A stretch of 64,000 nucleotides of DNA from Streptomyces radicis (GTDB lineage: Bacteria; Actinomycetota; Actinomycetes; Streptomycetales; Streptomycetaceae), in contig NZ_RBDY01000026.1 in assembly GCF_003626575.1 (NCBI RefSeq), positions 34,190-98,189 on the forward strand, in the 5' to 3' direction. Each line of letters begins with the position of its first letter. The stretch's first letter is position 1. A model generated the notes under the pieces. That model searched no databases and was not told the origin of the DNA. It saw only the letters and a list, made by a program, of their open reading frames with translations. Of this stretch, positions 34,047-42,656 are shown in pieces. Both the position numbers and the translations under genes were made by a program.

Positions 34047-35252
34047 ATGAGTGAGCTGCCGCCTCCCCCGTCCGGTCCGACGTCTCACCTGGACGACGCC
34101 CTGAGGTGTGAGCTCATCGCCTTCCGCCGCGACATCCACATGCACCCCGAGCTCGGCGGCCATGAGGTGCGCACCACCGCGGTCGTCAAGGAGCGTCTTG
34201 AGCGCGCCGGTCTCGCCCCGCGCGTCCTCGACAGCGGCACGGGCCTCGTGTGCGACATCGTCCCGCCGGGCACCGAGGGCCGCCCGCTGCTCGGCCTGCG
34301 CGCCGACATCGACGCGCTGCCCATCCCCGACACCAAGACCGTGCCCTATCGCTCCACGATCCCGGGCCGCGCGCACGCGTGCGGCCACGACGTGCACACC
34401 ACGGTCGTCGTCGGCGCGGGCGTCATGCTGGCCGGGCTCGCCGCCGACGGCAGGCTGAAGCGGCCCGTGCGGCTGCTGTTCCAGCCCGCCGAGGAGGTCA
34501 TGTCCGCGGGCGCCCGCGACGCCATCGAGTGCGGCGTCCTCGACGGCGTCGAGCGGATGCTGGCCCTGCACTGCGACCCCAAGCTCGACGCCGGGCGCCT
34601 CGGCACCCGCGTCGGAGCGATCACATCGGCCGGCGACCTGGTCGAGGTCACCCTGTCGGGGCCCGGCGGCCACACCGCCCGCCCGCACCTGACCACCGAC
34701 CTGGTGACCGCCGCGGCCAAGGTGGCCACCGAGGTGCCCGCGCTGCTCGCCCGCCGCGTCGACACCCGCTCCGGCATGGCGATCACCTGGGGGCGCCTCA
34801 CCACCGGCCACGCGCCCAACGTCATCCCGGGGACCGCCGAGCTGTCCGGCACGATGCGCTGCCTCGACATCGACGCGTGGAACGCCGCCCCCGACCTGGT
34901 GCACGCCGCGATCGACGAGGTCGCCGCGCTCTACCGCGCCAAGTCCGAGCTCAAGTACATCCGCGGCGTTCCCCCCGTGGTCAACGACGCCGAGTCCACC
35001 GCAGTCCTGGAGGACGCGATGGCCGCCCGCTTCGGCCCCGACTCCGTCGTCGAGACCGAACAGAGCCTGGGCGGCGAGGACTTCTCGTGGTATCTCCAGC
35101 ACGTGCCGGGCGCCATGGCCCGCCTGGGCGTGCGGCCTCCCGGCGACGCGTCGGCCACGCCCCGTGACATCCACCAGGGCGACTTCGACGCGGACGAGCA
35201 CGCGATCACCGTGGGCGTCGACCTGTTCACGACGGCGGCCCTGCGGAGTTGA
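34047..35252 (+). CDS. M20 family amidohydrolase
   Basis: A 401-residue metallohydrolase of the aminoacylase/amidohydrolase group (M20D). It shows FRRDIHMHPELGGHE (~27), the metal-binding HACGHDVHTT (~112), LLFQPAEEVMSAGA (catalytic Glu) and a dimerisation-domain GGHTARPHLTTDL, with a C-terminal GGEDFSWYLQ. There is no export signal. Likely substrates are N-acyl amino acids or related amides. It stands alone between the polymer cluster and the BMP lipoprotein. Confidence 0.9.
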   Translation: MSELPPPPSGPTSHLDDALRCELIAFRRDIHMHPELGGHEVRTTAVVKERLERAGLAPRVLDSGTGLVCDIVPPGTEGRPLLGLRADIDALPIPDTKTVPYRSTIPGRAHACGHDVHTTVVVGAGVMLAGLAADGRLKRPVRLLFQPAEEVMSAGARDAIECGVLDGVERMLALHCDPKLDAGRLGTRVGAITSAGDLVEVTLSGPGGHTARPHLTTDLVTAAAKVATEVPALLARRVDTRSGMAITWGRLTTGHAPNVIPGTAELSGTMRCLDIDAWNAAPDLVHAAIDEVAALYRAKSELKYIRGVPPVVNDAESTAVLEDAMAARFGPDSVVETEQSLGGEDFSWYLQHVPGAMARLGVRPPGDASATPRDIHQGDFDADEHAITVGVDLFTTAALRS

Positions 35253-35389
35253 CGCGCCGTGTTGCCTACACGTTGCGTTCACACCGATCTGATAACGGGA
35301 GGAGCAGGAGGCCGCCAGGCCGGTCTACGCGCGTTACGATTCGGCCAACAGCGCCGTAAGAGGCGCTTTCGACGGAAGGAATCGTCCTC

Positions 35390-36442
35390 TTGCGCCGCGT
35401 ATCCAGGCTTGCAGCAACGATCGCCGCGTCGGCGGTCCTCGCGCTCACGGCGAGCGCCTGTGGTGAGAGCTCCACCGAGTCCAACCAGAACGAGAACAAC
35501 GAGGAGTCGGGCGAGCTCGGCGTCGGCATCGCCTTCGACGTCGGCGGCCGCAACGACCACTCGTTCAACGAGGCCGCGGCCCGCGGTGGCGACCTCGCCG
35601 AGGAGGAGCTCGGCGTCACGGTCGAGTACCAGACCGCGCGCAACGGCGAGACCGACGCCGACCGCGTCCAGCGCCTCACCGCGCTCGCGCAGGAGGGCTA
35701 CAACCCCGTCATAGGCGTCGGCTTCCTCTACGGCAACGCGATCACCGAGGTCGCCGCCGAGTTCCCCGACACCACGTTCGGCGTCGTGGACTCCGTGCCC
35801 GAGGGCGACAACACCTTCGGCATGACGTTCGCCGAGCACGAGGGCTCCTACCTCGCGGGCGTCGCCGCCGCCCTGAAGACCGAGTCGGGCCAGGTCGGCT
35901 TCATCGGCGGCGTCGAGAACCCCCTGATCCAGAAGTTCCAGGCGGGCTTCGAGCAGGGCGTCGCCGACACCGACCCCGAGGTCACCGTCGACGTCAACTA
36001 CCTCTACCGCGACGACGACCGCGGCTTCAGCGACCCGGCCCGCGCCGCCGAGCAGGCGGACGGCATGCTCGGCCGCGGCGTCGACGTCATCTACACCGCC
36101 GCCGGGTCCTCGGGCCAGGGCTCGATCGAGCAGGTCGCGGGCGCCGAGGGCGCGTGGGCGATCGGCGTGGACTCCGACCAGTACGAGCAGCCGGGGCTCG
36201 TCGAGTACCAGGACTCGATCCTCACCTCGGTGATCAAGGGCGTGGACGTCGCCGTGTTCGACCTGATCGAGAGCGTCGTCAACGAGGACCCGCTGTCCGG
36301 TCACCACGAGTACACCCTCGCGGAGAACGGTGTCTCGCTCGCCACCTCGGGTGGTTTCATCGATGACATCGCCCCGCAGCTGGAAGAGGCGACCCAGCGG
36401 ATCGTCGACGGAGACGTCGAGGTCCAGGACACCCCGCAGTAG
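35390..36442 (+). CDS. BMP-family nucleoside-binding lipoprotein
   Basis: A 350-residue lipoprotein read from a TTG codon at 35390, preceded by GGAAGGA at ideal spacing; no ATG/GTG fits. The lipobox is LTASAC (Cys ~24), then an acidic Asn/Glu linker. The BMP/PnrA-type domain shows IAFDVGGRNDHSFNEAA, VIGVGFLYG, FIGGVENPLIQKF and VIYTAAGSSGQG. It delivers purine/pyrimidine nucleosides to the ABC transporter encoded next. Two hairpins follow the stop, which probably allows excess binding protein over transporter. Confidence 0.92.
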   Translation: MRRVSRLAATIAASAVLALTASACGESSTESNQNENNEESGELGVGIAFDVGGRNDHSFNEAAARGGDLAEEELGVTVEYQTARNGETDADRVQRLTALAQEGYNPVIGVGFLYGNAITEVAAEFPDTTFGVVDSVPEGDNTFGMTFAEHEGSYLAGVAAALKTESGQVGFIGGVENPLIQKFQAGFEQGVADTDPEVTVDVNYLYRDDDRGFSDPARAAEQADGMLGRGVDVIYTAAGSSGQGSIEQVAGAEGAWAIGVDSDQYEQPGLVEYQDSILTSVIKGVDVAVFDLIESVVNEDPLSGHHEYTLAENGVSLATSGGFIDDIAPQLEEATQRIVDGDVEVQDTPQ

Positions 36443-36450
36443 GTCATGAC

Positions 36451-36470
36451 CGGGGGCCCGAGGGCCCCCG
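36451..36470 (+). terminator. 9-bp perfect palindromic hairpin after bmp
   Basis: cgggggccc (36451-36459), 2-nt spacer, gggcccccg (36462-36470). It begins nine bases after the lipoprotein stop (36442), and a larger hairpin follows at 36496. Confidence 0.7.
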
Positions 36471-36495
36471 AAGGCCCACGGACTCGGGCCTGATA

Positions 36496-36528
36496 CGCCC
36501 GGGGCGGTGCGACCCACCGCCCCGGGCG
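36496..36528 (+). terminator. 14-bp perfect hairpin between lipoprotein and ATPase genes
   Basis: cgcccggggcggtg (36496-36509), 5-nt loop, caccgccccgggcg (36515-36528). An attenuating or mRNA-stabilising intercistronic structure is the likely role. Confidence 0.75.
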
Positions 36529-36566
36529 CCCGCTCCAGGCCCTCCCCGTCCCCGAGGAGAGTGCGC

Positions 36567-38198
36567 GTGATCCCAGCGCCCAAGAGCCCGCCGCCCGCCG
36601 AGGACGCCGTTCCCGCGGTGGAGTTGCGCGGTATCACCAAACGCTTCCCCGGCGTCGTGGCCAACCACGACATCGACATCACCGTGAGACGGGGCACGAT
36701 CCACGCCCTGGTCGGCGAGAACGGCGCCGGCAAGTCCACGTTGATGAAGATCCTCTACGGGATGCAGCGGCCCGACGAGGGCACGATCGGCATCGACGGC
36801 GAGCAGGTGTCGTTCCGCAGCCCCGCGGACGCGATCGGGCGTGGCATCGGCATGGTGCACCAGCACTTCATGCTGGCCGACAACCTCACCGTTCTCGAGA
36901 ACGTCGTCCTGGGGGCCGAGCGGCTGCACGGCATCGGCGCCGCCGCCCGCCGCCGGATATCCGAGCTGTCCGACACCTATGGCCTCGGCGTCCGCCCCGA
37001 CCTGCTGGTCGAGGAGATCGGCGTGGCCGACCGGCAGCGCGTGGAGATCCTCAAGGTCCTCTACCGGGGCGCCCGCACGCTGATCCTCGACGAGCCCACC
37101 GCGGTGCTGGTGCCGCAGGAGGTGGACGCGCTCTTCGAGAACCTGCGGGAGCTGACGTCCGAGGGCCTGACCGTGCTGTTCATCTCGCACAAGCTGGGCG
37201 AGGTGCTGACCGTCGCGGACGAGATCACCGTGATCCGCCGCGGCACCACCGTCGACACGGTCACCCCCGAGGGCACGACGCCCAGGCAGCTCGCGGAGCT
37301 CATGGTCGGCAGCGAGCTGCCCACGCCCGAGACCCGCGAGTCGACCGTCACCGACCAGCCCGTGCTCACCGTCTCGGGGCTGCACCTCTCGGGCCGCGAC
37401 GCCGACGGGCTGCCGCGCGAGGTGCTCGCCGGGATCGACTTCACGATCCACCGCGGCGAGGTGCTCGGCATCGCGGGCGTCGAGGGCAACGGGCAGGCCG
37501 AGCTGGTCGAGGCCGTCATGGGCATCCGACGCCCCGACGGCGGCCGGATCGAGCTCGAGGGCGCGGACATCTCCCACGCCCCCACCCGCAAACGCCGCGA
37601 GGGCGGCATCGGCTACATCCCCGAGGACCGGCACCGCCACGGGCTGCTGCTCGAGGCGCCCCTGTGGGAGAACCGGATGCTCGGCCATGTCACCGAACCC
37701 CCCAACAGCAGCGGCCCGTTGCTGACCGCCGCCGCGGCCCGCGAGGACACCCGCCGCATCGTCGCCGAGTACGACGTGCGCACCCCCGGCATCGAGGTCA
37801 CCGCGGGCTCGCTCTCCGGCGGGAACCAGCAGAAGCTCATCGTGGGGCGCGAGATGAGCCACCACCCCCGCGTCCTGATCGCCGCCCACCCCACGCGCGG
37901 CGTGGACGTCGGCGCCCAGGCGCGGATCTGGGACGAGATCAGGAAGGCCAGGCGCGAGGGCCTGGCCGTGCTGCTGATCTCGGCCGACCTCGACGAGCTG
38001 ATCGGCCTCTCCGACAGCCTGCGCGTGATGTACCGCGGGCGGCTCGTCGCGGACGCCGACCCCGCCACCATCACCCCCGAGGAGCTGGGCACCGCGATGA
38101 CCGGCACGGCCACGGGCCATCTCGAGCACGACGCCGGATCCGACGACGCGTCCGGCACCGGATCCGACGAGACGCGCGGGGAGGAGAGCGGTGAGTAG
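36567..38198 (+). CDS. Nucleoside ABC transporter ATP-binding protein (two NBDs)
   Basis: A 543-residue ATPase with two tandem nucleotide-binding domains like RbsA/NupO. NBD1 has Walker A GENGAGKST (~49), MVHQHFML and Walker B LILDEPTAVL (~171). NBD2 has the degenerate Walker A GVEGNGQAEL usual in this family, IPEDRHRHGLLL and signature LSGGNQQKL (~414). The signature Q-loop and ISHK/ISAD switches are present. GTG at 36567 has GAGGAGA six nt upstream. It overlaps the next gene by 8 bp (GTG at 38191, TAG at 38196). Confidence 0.94.
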   Translation: MIPAPKSPPPAEDAVPAVELRGITKRFPGVVANHDIDITVRRGTIHALVGENGAGKSTLMKILYGMQRPDEGTIGIDGEQVSFRSPADAIGRGIGMVHQHFMLADNLTVLENVVLGAERLHGIGAAARRRISELSDTYGLGVRPDLLVEEIGVADRQRVEILKVLYRGARTLILDEPTAVLVPQEVDALFENLRELTSEGLTVLFISHKLGEVLTVADEITVIRRGTTVDTVTPEGTTPRQLAELMVGSELPTPETRESTVTDQPVLTVSGLHLSGRDADGLPREVLAGIDFTIHRGEVLGIAGVEGNGQAELVEAVMGIRRPDGGRIELEGADISHAPTRKRREGGIGYIPEDRHRHGLLLEAPLWENRMLGHVTEPPNSSGPLLTAAAAREDTRRIVAEYDVRTPGIEVTAGSLSGGNQQKLIVGREMSHHPRVLIAAHPTRGVDVGAQARIWDEIRKARREGLAVLLISADLDELIGLSDSLRVMYRGRLVADADPATITPEELGTAMTGTATGHLEHDAGSDDASGTGSDETRGEESGE

Positions 38199-39315
38199 CC
38201 CGTTGCGCGTCGACCGCGAGAAGCTCGTCCTCGGCGTCGCCGCGCCGTTGCTCGCGATCGTCACGGCGGTCGCGATCACGTCGGCCGTGATGCTGCTGAC
38301 GGGCGACAACCCCTTCCGCGCGTTCTCCGTGATGCTCGACTACGGCTCCAAGAGCGACAGCCAGGTGTGGATCATCAACAAGGCGATCCCCTACTACCTG
38401 GCCGCCGCGGCCGTCGCCATCGGCTTCCGGATGAACCTGTTCAACATCGGCGTGGACGGCCAGTACCGGGTGGCGGCGTTCTTCGCCGCGGTCGTCGGCG
38501 GCGCGCTGAGCCTGCCGGGGATCGTGCAGATCCCGATCATCCTGCTCACCGCCATGGCGTGCGGCGCGATCTGGGCGGGCATCGCGGGCTATCTCAAGGC
38601 CACGCGCGGGGTCAGCGAGGTCATCACGACCATCATGCTGAACTTCATCGGCGGCTCGCTCATCGCCTACTTCCTCCAGGAGGGGCGCCTCGCCGAGCGC
38701 GACGAGAACATCGTCCACACCACCGACATCCCGGACTCCAGCTTCTTCTTCGAGATCCCGACCGACCCCTACCCGATCCATGGCTCGATCGTGATCGCCG
38801 TCGCGGTCGGCATCGCCTACTGGTTCGTGCTTGGCCGCACGCGCTTCGGCTTCGACCTGCGCGCGGTGGGGCGTTCGGAGGAGGCGGCCGAGGCGAGCGG
38901 CGTCAGCGTCAAGCGCACCGTGGTCACCGCGATGCTGCTCTCGGGCGCGGTCGCGGGCCTGGTGGGCATGCCGACCCTGCTCAACGAGTCGGGGAACTAC
39001 GGCATCGACTTCCCCGAGGGCCTCGGCTTCACCGGCATCGCCATCGCGCTGCTCGGCCGCAACCACGCCGTCGGCATGGGCCTGGCCGCGTTGCTGTGGG
39101 GCTTCCTCGAACGGACCGGCACCCAGCTGGAGTTCGAGGGCTACGACCAGGAGATCGTCGGCGTGATGCAGGGCATCATCGTGCTGTCCGTCGTGGTCGC
39201 CTACGAGCTGGTGCGCCGCTGGGGCATCAGGCGTCAGCAGCGGCAGGTCGGCGAGCAGCTGGCCGCCGCGAGGAACGGCAAGACCGCAACGGACCCGGCG
39301 GAGGTGTCCGCGTGA
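38191..39315 (+). CDS. Nucleoside ABC transporter permease 1
   Basis: A 374-residue BPD_transp_2-family permease with about eight membrane helices, including the conserved RMNLFNIGVDGQYRVAAFFA and ATRGVSEVITTIMLNFIGG. It starts at a GTG overlapping the ATPase stop and ends overlapping permease 2 by GTGA. It forms the membrane channel with permease 2. Confidence 0.92.
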   Translation: MSSPLRVDREKLVLGVAAPLLAIVTAVAITSAVMLLTGDNPFRAFSVMLDYGSKSDSQVWIINKAIPYYLAAAAVAIGFRMNLFNIGVDGQYRVAAFFAAVVGGALSLPGIVQIPIILLTAMACGAIWAGIAGYLKATRGVSEVITTIMLNFIGGSLIAYFLQEGRLAERDENIVHTTDIPDSSFFFEIPTDPYPIHGSIVIAVAVGIAYWFVLGRTRFGFDLRAVGRSEEAAEASGVSVKRTVVTAMLLSGAVAGLVGMPTLLNESGNYGIDFPEGLGFTGIAIALLGRNHAVGMGLAALLWGFLERTGTQLEFEGYDQEIVGVMQGIIVLSVVVAYELVRRWGIRRQQRQVGEQLAAARNGKTATDPAEVSA

Positions 39316-40598
39316 CCACCCTGTCCACCCTCGCCGAGAAGGTGCGTTCCCGCCGCCCCGCTCCGAACGAGCCGCGCCGCCGGATGAGCTACCCGGTCGT
39401 GCTGCTGCTCCTGGCCGGGGCGTTGGTCCTGCTCTCGCTGGTGCGGGCCGTCACCGACCAGCAGAGCCTCACGTCGTCCGACCAGTGGGGCGCCGCGATG
39501 GGCTTCGCCGTGCCGATCGGCCTGGCGGGGCTCGGCGGGCTGTGGGCCGAACGCGCCGGTGTGATCAACATCGGGCTCGAGGGCATGATGATGCTCGGCC
39601 TGTTCGCCGCGGGCTGGATCGGCTGGCAGCACGGGCCCTGGGCCGCCGTGGTGGCGGGCATCGTCGGCGGCGCGCTCGGCGGGCTGCTGCACGCCCTTGC
39701 CACCGTGACGTTCGGCGTGGACCACATCGTCTCCGGTGTGGCGATCAACATCCTTGCGCTCGGCGTCGTGCAGTACCTGGCCAAGCTGTGGTTCGCCGCT
39801 GAGGACAGCGAGGCCGTGGCCAGGGGCGGCAACGACAAGCAGTCGCCGCAGATGGAGCGCATGGAGCCGTTCACCGTGCCAGGGCTCGGCGACTGGCTCG
39901 GCGACATCGACGAGCGGAACTGGTTCCTGGTGTCCGACCTGGCGGGCATCCTGCGCGCCGCGGTGCACGAGGTGTCGTGGCTGACGCTGCTGACCGTGCT
40001 GATCTTCGTGGGCACGTATCTGGTGCTGTGGAAGTCGGCGTTCGGCCTGCGGCTGCGCTCGTGCGGCGAGAACCCCCAGGCCACCGAGTCGCTCGGCGTC
40101 AACGTCTACCTCTACAAGTACCTCGCCCTCGCGATCTCCGGCGGCCTCGCGGGCCTGGGCGGCGCGTATCTCGCGGTGCTGATCCGGATGTACCAGGACG
40201 GCCAGACGGGCGGGCGCGGCTATCTGGGCCTGGCCACCATGATCTTCGGCAACTGGCGCCCCGGCGGGGTGGCCACGGGCGCGGGCCTGTTCGGCTTCAT
40301 GGACGTGCTCCAGACCCGCGACCGGCCCGTCGTGCACGCCACGCTGCTGCTGTTCGCGCTCGGCCTGCTGTGCCTGGCGGCCTGGCAGCTCTACCGTGGC
40401 AAGCGCGTCCAGGCCCTGGCGGTCGCCGCGCTCGGCGTCCTGCTGTGGATCTGGTACGCGACGACCGACTCGCTGCCGCTCGAACTGGTCACCGCCAGCC
40501 CGTACTTGACGACGCTGCTGGTGCTGACGTTGTTCGCGCAACGGCTGCGGACACCCCGCGCGATCGGCAAGCCGTATCGGAGAGGACAGTCCACATGA
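39312..40598 (+). CDS. Nucleoside ABC transporter permease 2
   Basis: A 428-residue permease of the same family. The hallmark GLWAERAGVINIGLEGMMML and FGVDHIVSGVAINILALG are present, as is LRLRSCGENPQATESLG (EAA-like cytoplasmic loop). It has ~10 helices and a longer C-terminus than permease 1. It starts with the GTG in the GTGA overlap, and its TGA overlaps the cdd ATG (ATGA). The whole series bmp-ATPase-permeases-cdd is therefore one coupled operon. Confidence 0.92.
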   Translation: MTTLSTLAEKVRSRRPAPNEPRRRMSYPVVLLLLAGALVLLSLVRAVTDQQSLTSSDQWGAAMGFAVPIGLAGLGGLWAERAGVINIGLEGMMMLGLFAAGWIGWQHGPWAAVVAGIVGGALGGLLHALATVTFGVDHIVSGVAINILALGVVQYLAKLWFAAEDSEAVARGGNDKQSPQMERMEPFTVPGLGDWLGDIDERNWFLVSDLAGILRAAVHEVSWLTLLTVLIFVGTYLVLWKSAFGLRLRSCGENPQATESLGVNVYLYKYLALAISGGLAGLGGAYLAVLIRMYQDGQTGGRGYLGLATMIFGNWRPGGVATGAGLFGFMDVLQTRDRPVVHATLLLFALGLLCLAAWQLYRGKRVQALAVAALGVLLWIWYATTDSLPLELVTASPYLTTLLVLTLFAQRLRTPRAIGKPYRRGQST

Positions 40599-41014
40599 CG
40601 CGTTCCGGCGCCCCCGAGCCCGTCGACGGTGTCGACGCCATCGACTGGGAGGCGCTGGACGCGGCCGCGCGCGAGGCCATGTCCCGGGCGTACGCGCCCT
40701 ACTCGCACTACCCCGTGGGCGCCGCCGCGCTCGTGGACGACGGCCGCACGGTGACCGGCTGCAACGTGGAGAACGCCTCCTACGGGCTCGGCCTGTGCGC
40801 CGAGTGCGGCCTGGTCTCCGCGCTGCACGCCACGGGCGGCGGGCGTCTGACGCACTTCACGTGCTGCGACGGCGAGGGCCGCGTCATCACGCCGTGCGGC
40901 CGGTGCCGCCAGCTGCTCATGGAGCACGGCGGCCCCGGGCTCGTCCTCCGCACGCCCGACGGCTTCCGCACGCTGGGCGAGCTGCTGCCGCTCGCGTGGC
41001 ACCTCGAGCAGTGA
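40595..41014 (+). CDS. cdd: Cytidine deaminase
   Basis: A 139-residue zinc enzyme deaminating cytidine and deoxycytidine. The zinc/catalytic motif is LCAECGLVSALHA (Cys-x-Glu) with PCGRCRQLL supplying the other two Cys. The nucleoside-binding N-terminal part is YAPYSHYPVGAAALVDDG and NVENASYGLG. It is coupled to permease 2 by ATGA. The stop lies in a near-perfect 15-bp tandem duplication. It acts on imported nucleosides. Confidence 0.95.
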   Translation: MTRSGAPEPVDGVDAIDWEALDAAAREAMSRAYAPYSHYPVGAAALVDDGRTVTGCNVENASYGLGLCAECGLVSALHATGGGRLTHFTCCDGEGRVITPCGRCRQLLMEHGGPGLVLRTPDGFRTLGELLPLAWHLEQ

Positions 41015-41029
41015 CACTTCGAGCAGTGA
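41000..41029. repeat. 15-bp tandem duplication across the cdd stop (1 mismatch)
   Basis: cacctcgagcagtga (41000-41014) is followed directly by cacttcgagcagtga (41015-41029). The cdd TGA is at the end of copy 1 and an in-frame second TGA ends copy 2, so read-through would add exactly five residues. Confidence 0.9.
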
Positions 41030-41056
41030 CGCCCCGCCGACGTAACGAGTGAGCCC

Positions 41057-42334
41057 ATGGACGCCATCACCATCATCCGCGCCAAGCGCGACGGCCACGC
41101 CCTGACGCCCGAGCAGATCGACTGGGTCATCGACGCGTACACGCGCGGCGCGGTCGCCGACGAGCAGATGGCGGCGCTCGCCATGGCGATCCTGCTCAAC
41201 GGCATGGACCGCGCCGAGATCGCCCGCTGGACGGCGGCGATGATCGCGTCGGGCGAGCGCATGGACTTCTCGTCGCTGCCGCTGCCGACCGTGGACAAGC
41301 ACTCCACGGGCGGCGTGGGCGACAAGATCACGCTGCCGCTCGCCCCGCTGGTGGCGGCGTGCGGCGCGGCCGTTCCGCAGCTCTCGGGCCGTGGCCTCGG
41401 CCACACGGGCGGCACGCTCGACAAGCTGGAGTCGATCGCGGGCTGGCGCGCCCGGCTCGCGGGCGACGAGGTGACGCGCGTGCTGCGCGAGACGGGCGCG
41501 GTGGTGTGCGCGGCGGGCGAGGGCCTGGCGCCCGCCGACCGGAAGCTGTACGCGCTGCGCGACGTCACGGGTACGGTCGAGTCGATCCCGCTGATCGCCT
41601 CGTCGATCATGTCGAAGAAGATCGCCGAGGGCACGGGCGCGCTGGTGCTCGATGTGAAGGTCGGCTCGGGCGCGTTCATGAAGACCGAGGCCGACGCCCG
41701 CGAGCTGGCCGCCACGATGGTGGAGCTGGGGCGCGACCACGGGGTGCGCACGGTCGCGCTGTTGACCGACATGTCCACGCCGCTCGGCCTGACGGCGGGC
41801 AACGCGCTCGAGGTCCGCGAGTCCGTCGAGGTGCTCGCGGGCGGCGGCCCCGCGGATGTGGTGGAGCTGACGTTGGCGCTGGCCAGGGAGATGCTCGACG
41901 CGGCCGGGCTGCCGGACGCCGACCCGGCCAGGGCGCTGGCCGACGGCTCGGCCATGGACCGCTGGCGGCGCATGATCGCCGCGCAGGGCGGCGACCCCGA
42001 CGCGCCGCTGCCCGAGGCGAAGGAGCGGCACACGGTCGACGCGCCCGCGAGCGGCACGTTGACCGGGCTCGACGCGTACGCGGTGGGCGTCGCGGCGTGG
42101 CGCCTCGGCGCGGGCCGGGCCCGCAAGGAGGACCCGGTGCAGGCGGGCGCGGGCGTCGAGCTGCACGCCAAGCCGGGCGACCGGGTGCGCGCGGGCGAGC
42201 CGTTGCTGACGCTGCACACCGACACCCCCGAGCGCTTCGAGGCGGCGCTCGCCGAGCTGGGCGGCGACGCGATCCGCGTCGCGCCCGAGGGCGAGGCACC
42301 CGCGCGTTCCACGGTTCTCGACCGGATCGCGTAG
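41057..42334 (+). CDS. deoA: Thymidine (pyrimidine-nucleoside) phosphorylase
   Basis: A 425-residue enzyme splitting thymidine, deoxyuridine or uridine to base and (deoxy)ribose-1-phosphate. The family signature SGRGLGHTGGTLDKLE is at ~115. The phosphate-binding KHSTGGVGDK is at ~82. It has the alpha, glycine-linker and C-terminal PYNP_C domain (DAPASGTLTGLDAYAVG, ELHAKPGDRVRAGEPLLTLH). It follows cdd by 42 bp and completes the salvage operon. Confidence 0.95.
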   Translation: MDAITIIRAKRDGHALTPEQIDWVIDAYTRGAVADEQMAALAMAILLNGMDRAEIARWTAAMIASGERMDFSSLPLPTVDKHSTGGVGDKITLPLAPLVAACGAAVPQLSGRGLGHTGGTLDKLESIAGWRARLAGDEVTRVLRETGAVVCAAGEGLAPADRKLYALRDVTGTVESIPLIASSIMSKKIAEGTGALVLDVKVGSGAFMKTEADARELAATMVELGRDHGVRTVALLTDMSTPLGLTAGNALEVRESVEVLAGGGPADVVELTLALAREMLDAAGLPDADPARALADGSAMDRWRRMIAAQGGDPDAPLPEAKERHTVDAPASGTLTGLDAYAVGVAAWRLGAGRARKEDPVQAGAGVELHAKPGDRVRAGEPLLTLHTDTPERFEAALAELGGDAIRVAPEGEAPARSTVLDRIA

Positions 42335-42656
42335 GTCGGGGGGCCGCGCGGGAACCGACTCCGCGGCGGTCGTTCGGGCGTCGCCGTGGCGTTGCGAAAC
42401 GTTCGGGGCGACGCATCGACCGGCTGTCCATAATGTCGGAATTCTTGCCATGATCGGCCTCGATGCCTTGTACCCTGAAGAACGGTTGTGAAGGACCGGA
42501 TCGGCGGGAGGTGAAGCTGCGATGCGCAGTGAGCCCCCCAGTCATCCCCCGCGCCACGTCATCCCGCCCAGGTAGCCCCACGGCCTGCGGCGGCGGGCGT
42601 GCGCGCGCACTCCGGATGTCCGTGACCGCCTTCCGCCTCCTGGGAGTTCTCCCGTC
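42335..42656 (+). promoter_or_regulatory. 322-bp mgtE leader, candidate Mg2+-responsive RNA
   Basis: No gene is here. The stretch from about 42500 onward (gggaggtgaagctgcgatgc) faintly resembles the AGGUGAGGCUCCU start of M-box (ykoK) riboswitches, and GC-rich potential stems follow. MgtE genes are classic M-box targets. The resemblance is partial; the canonical GCCCxxaaaxGUC core was not found, so this is only a candidate. Confidence 0.25.

Noticed and set aside
36444..38309. Long minus-strand open frame opposite the ABC ATPase
   Set aside because: Shadow of a clearly recognised ATPase on the plus strand.
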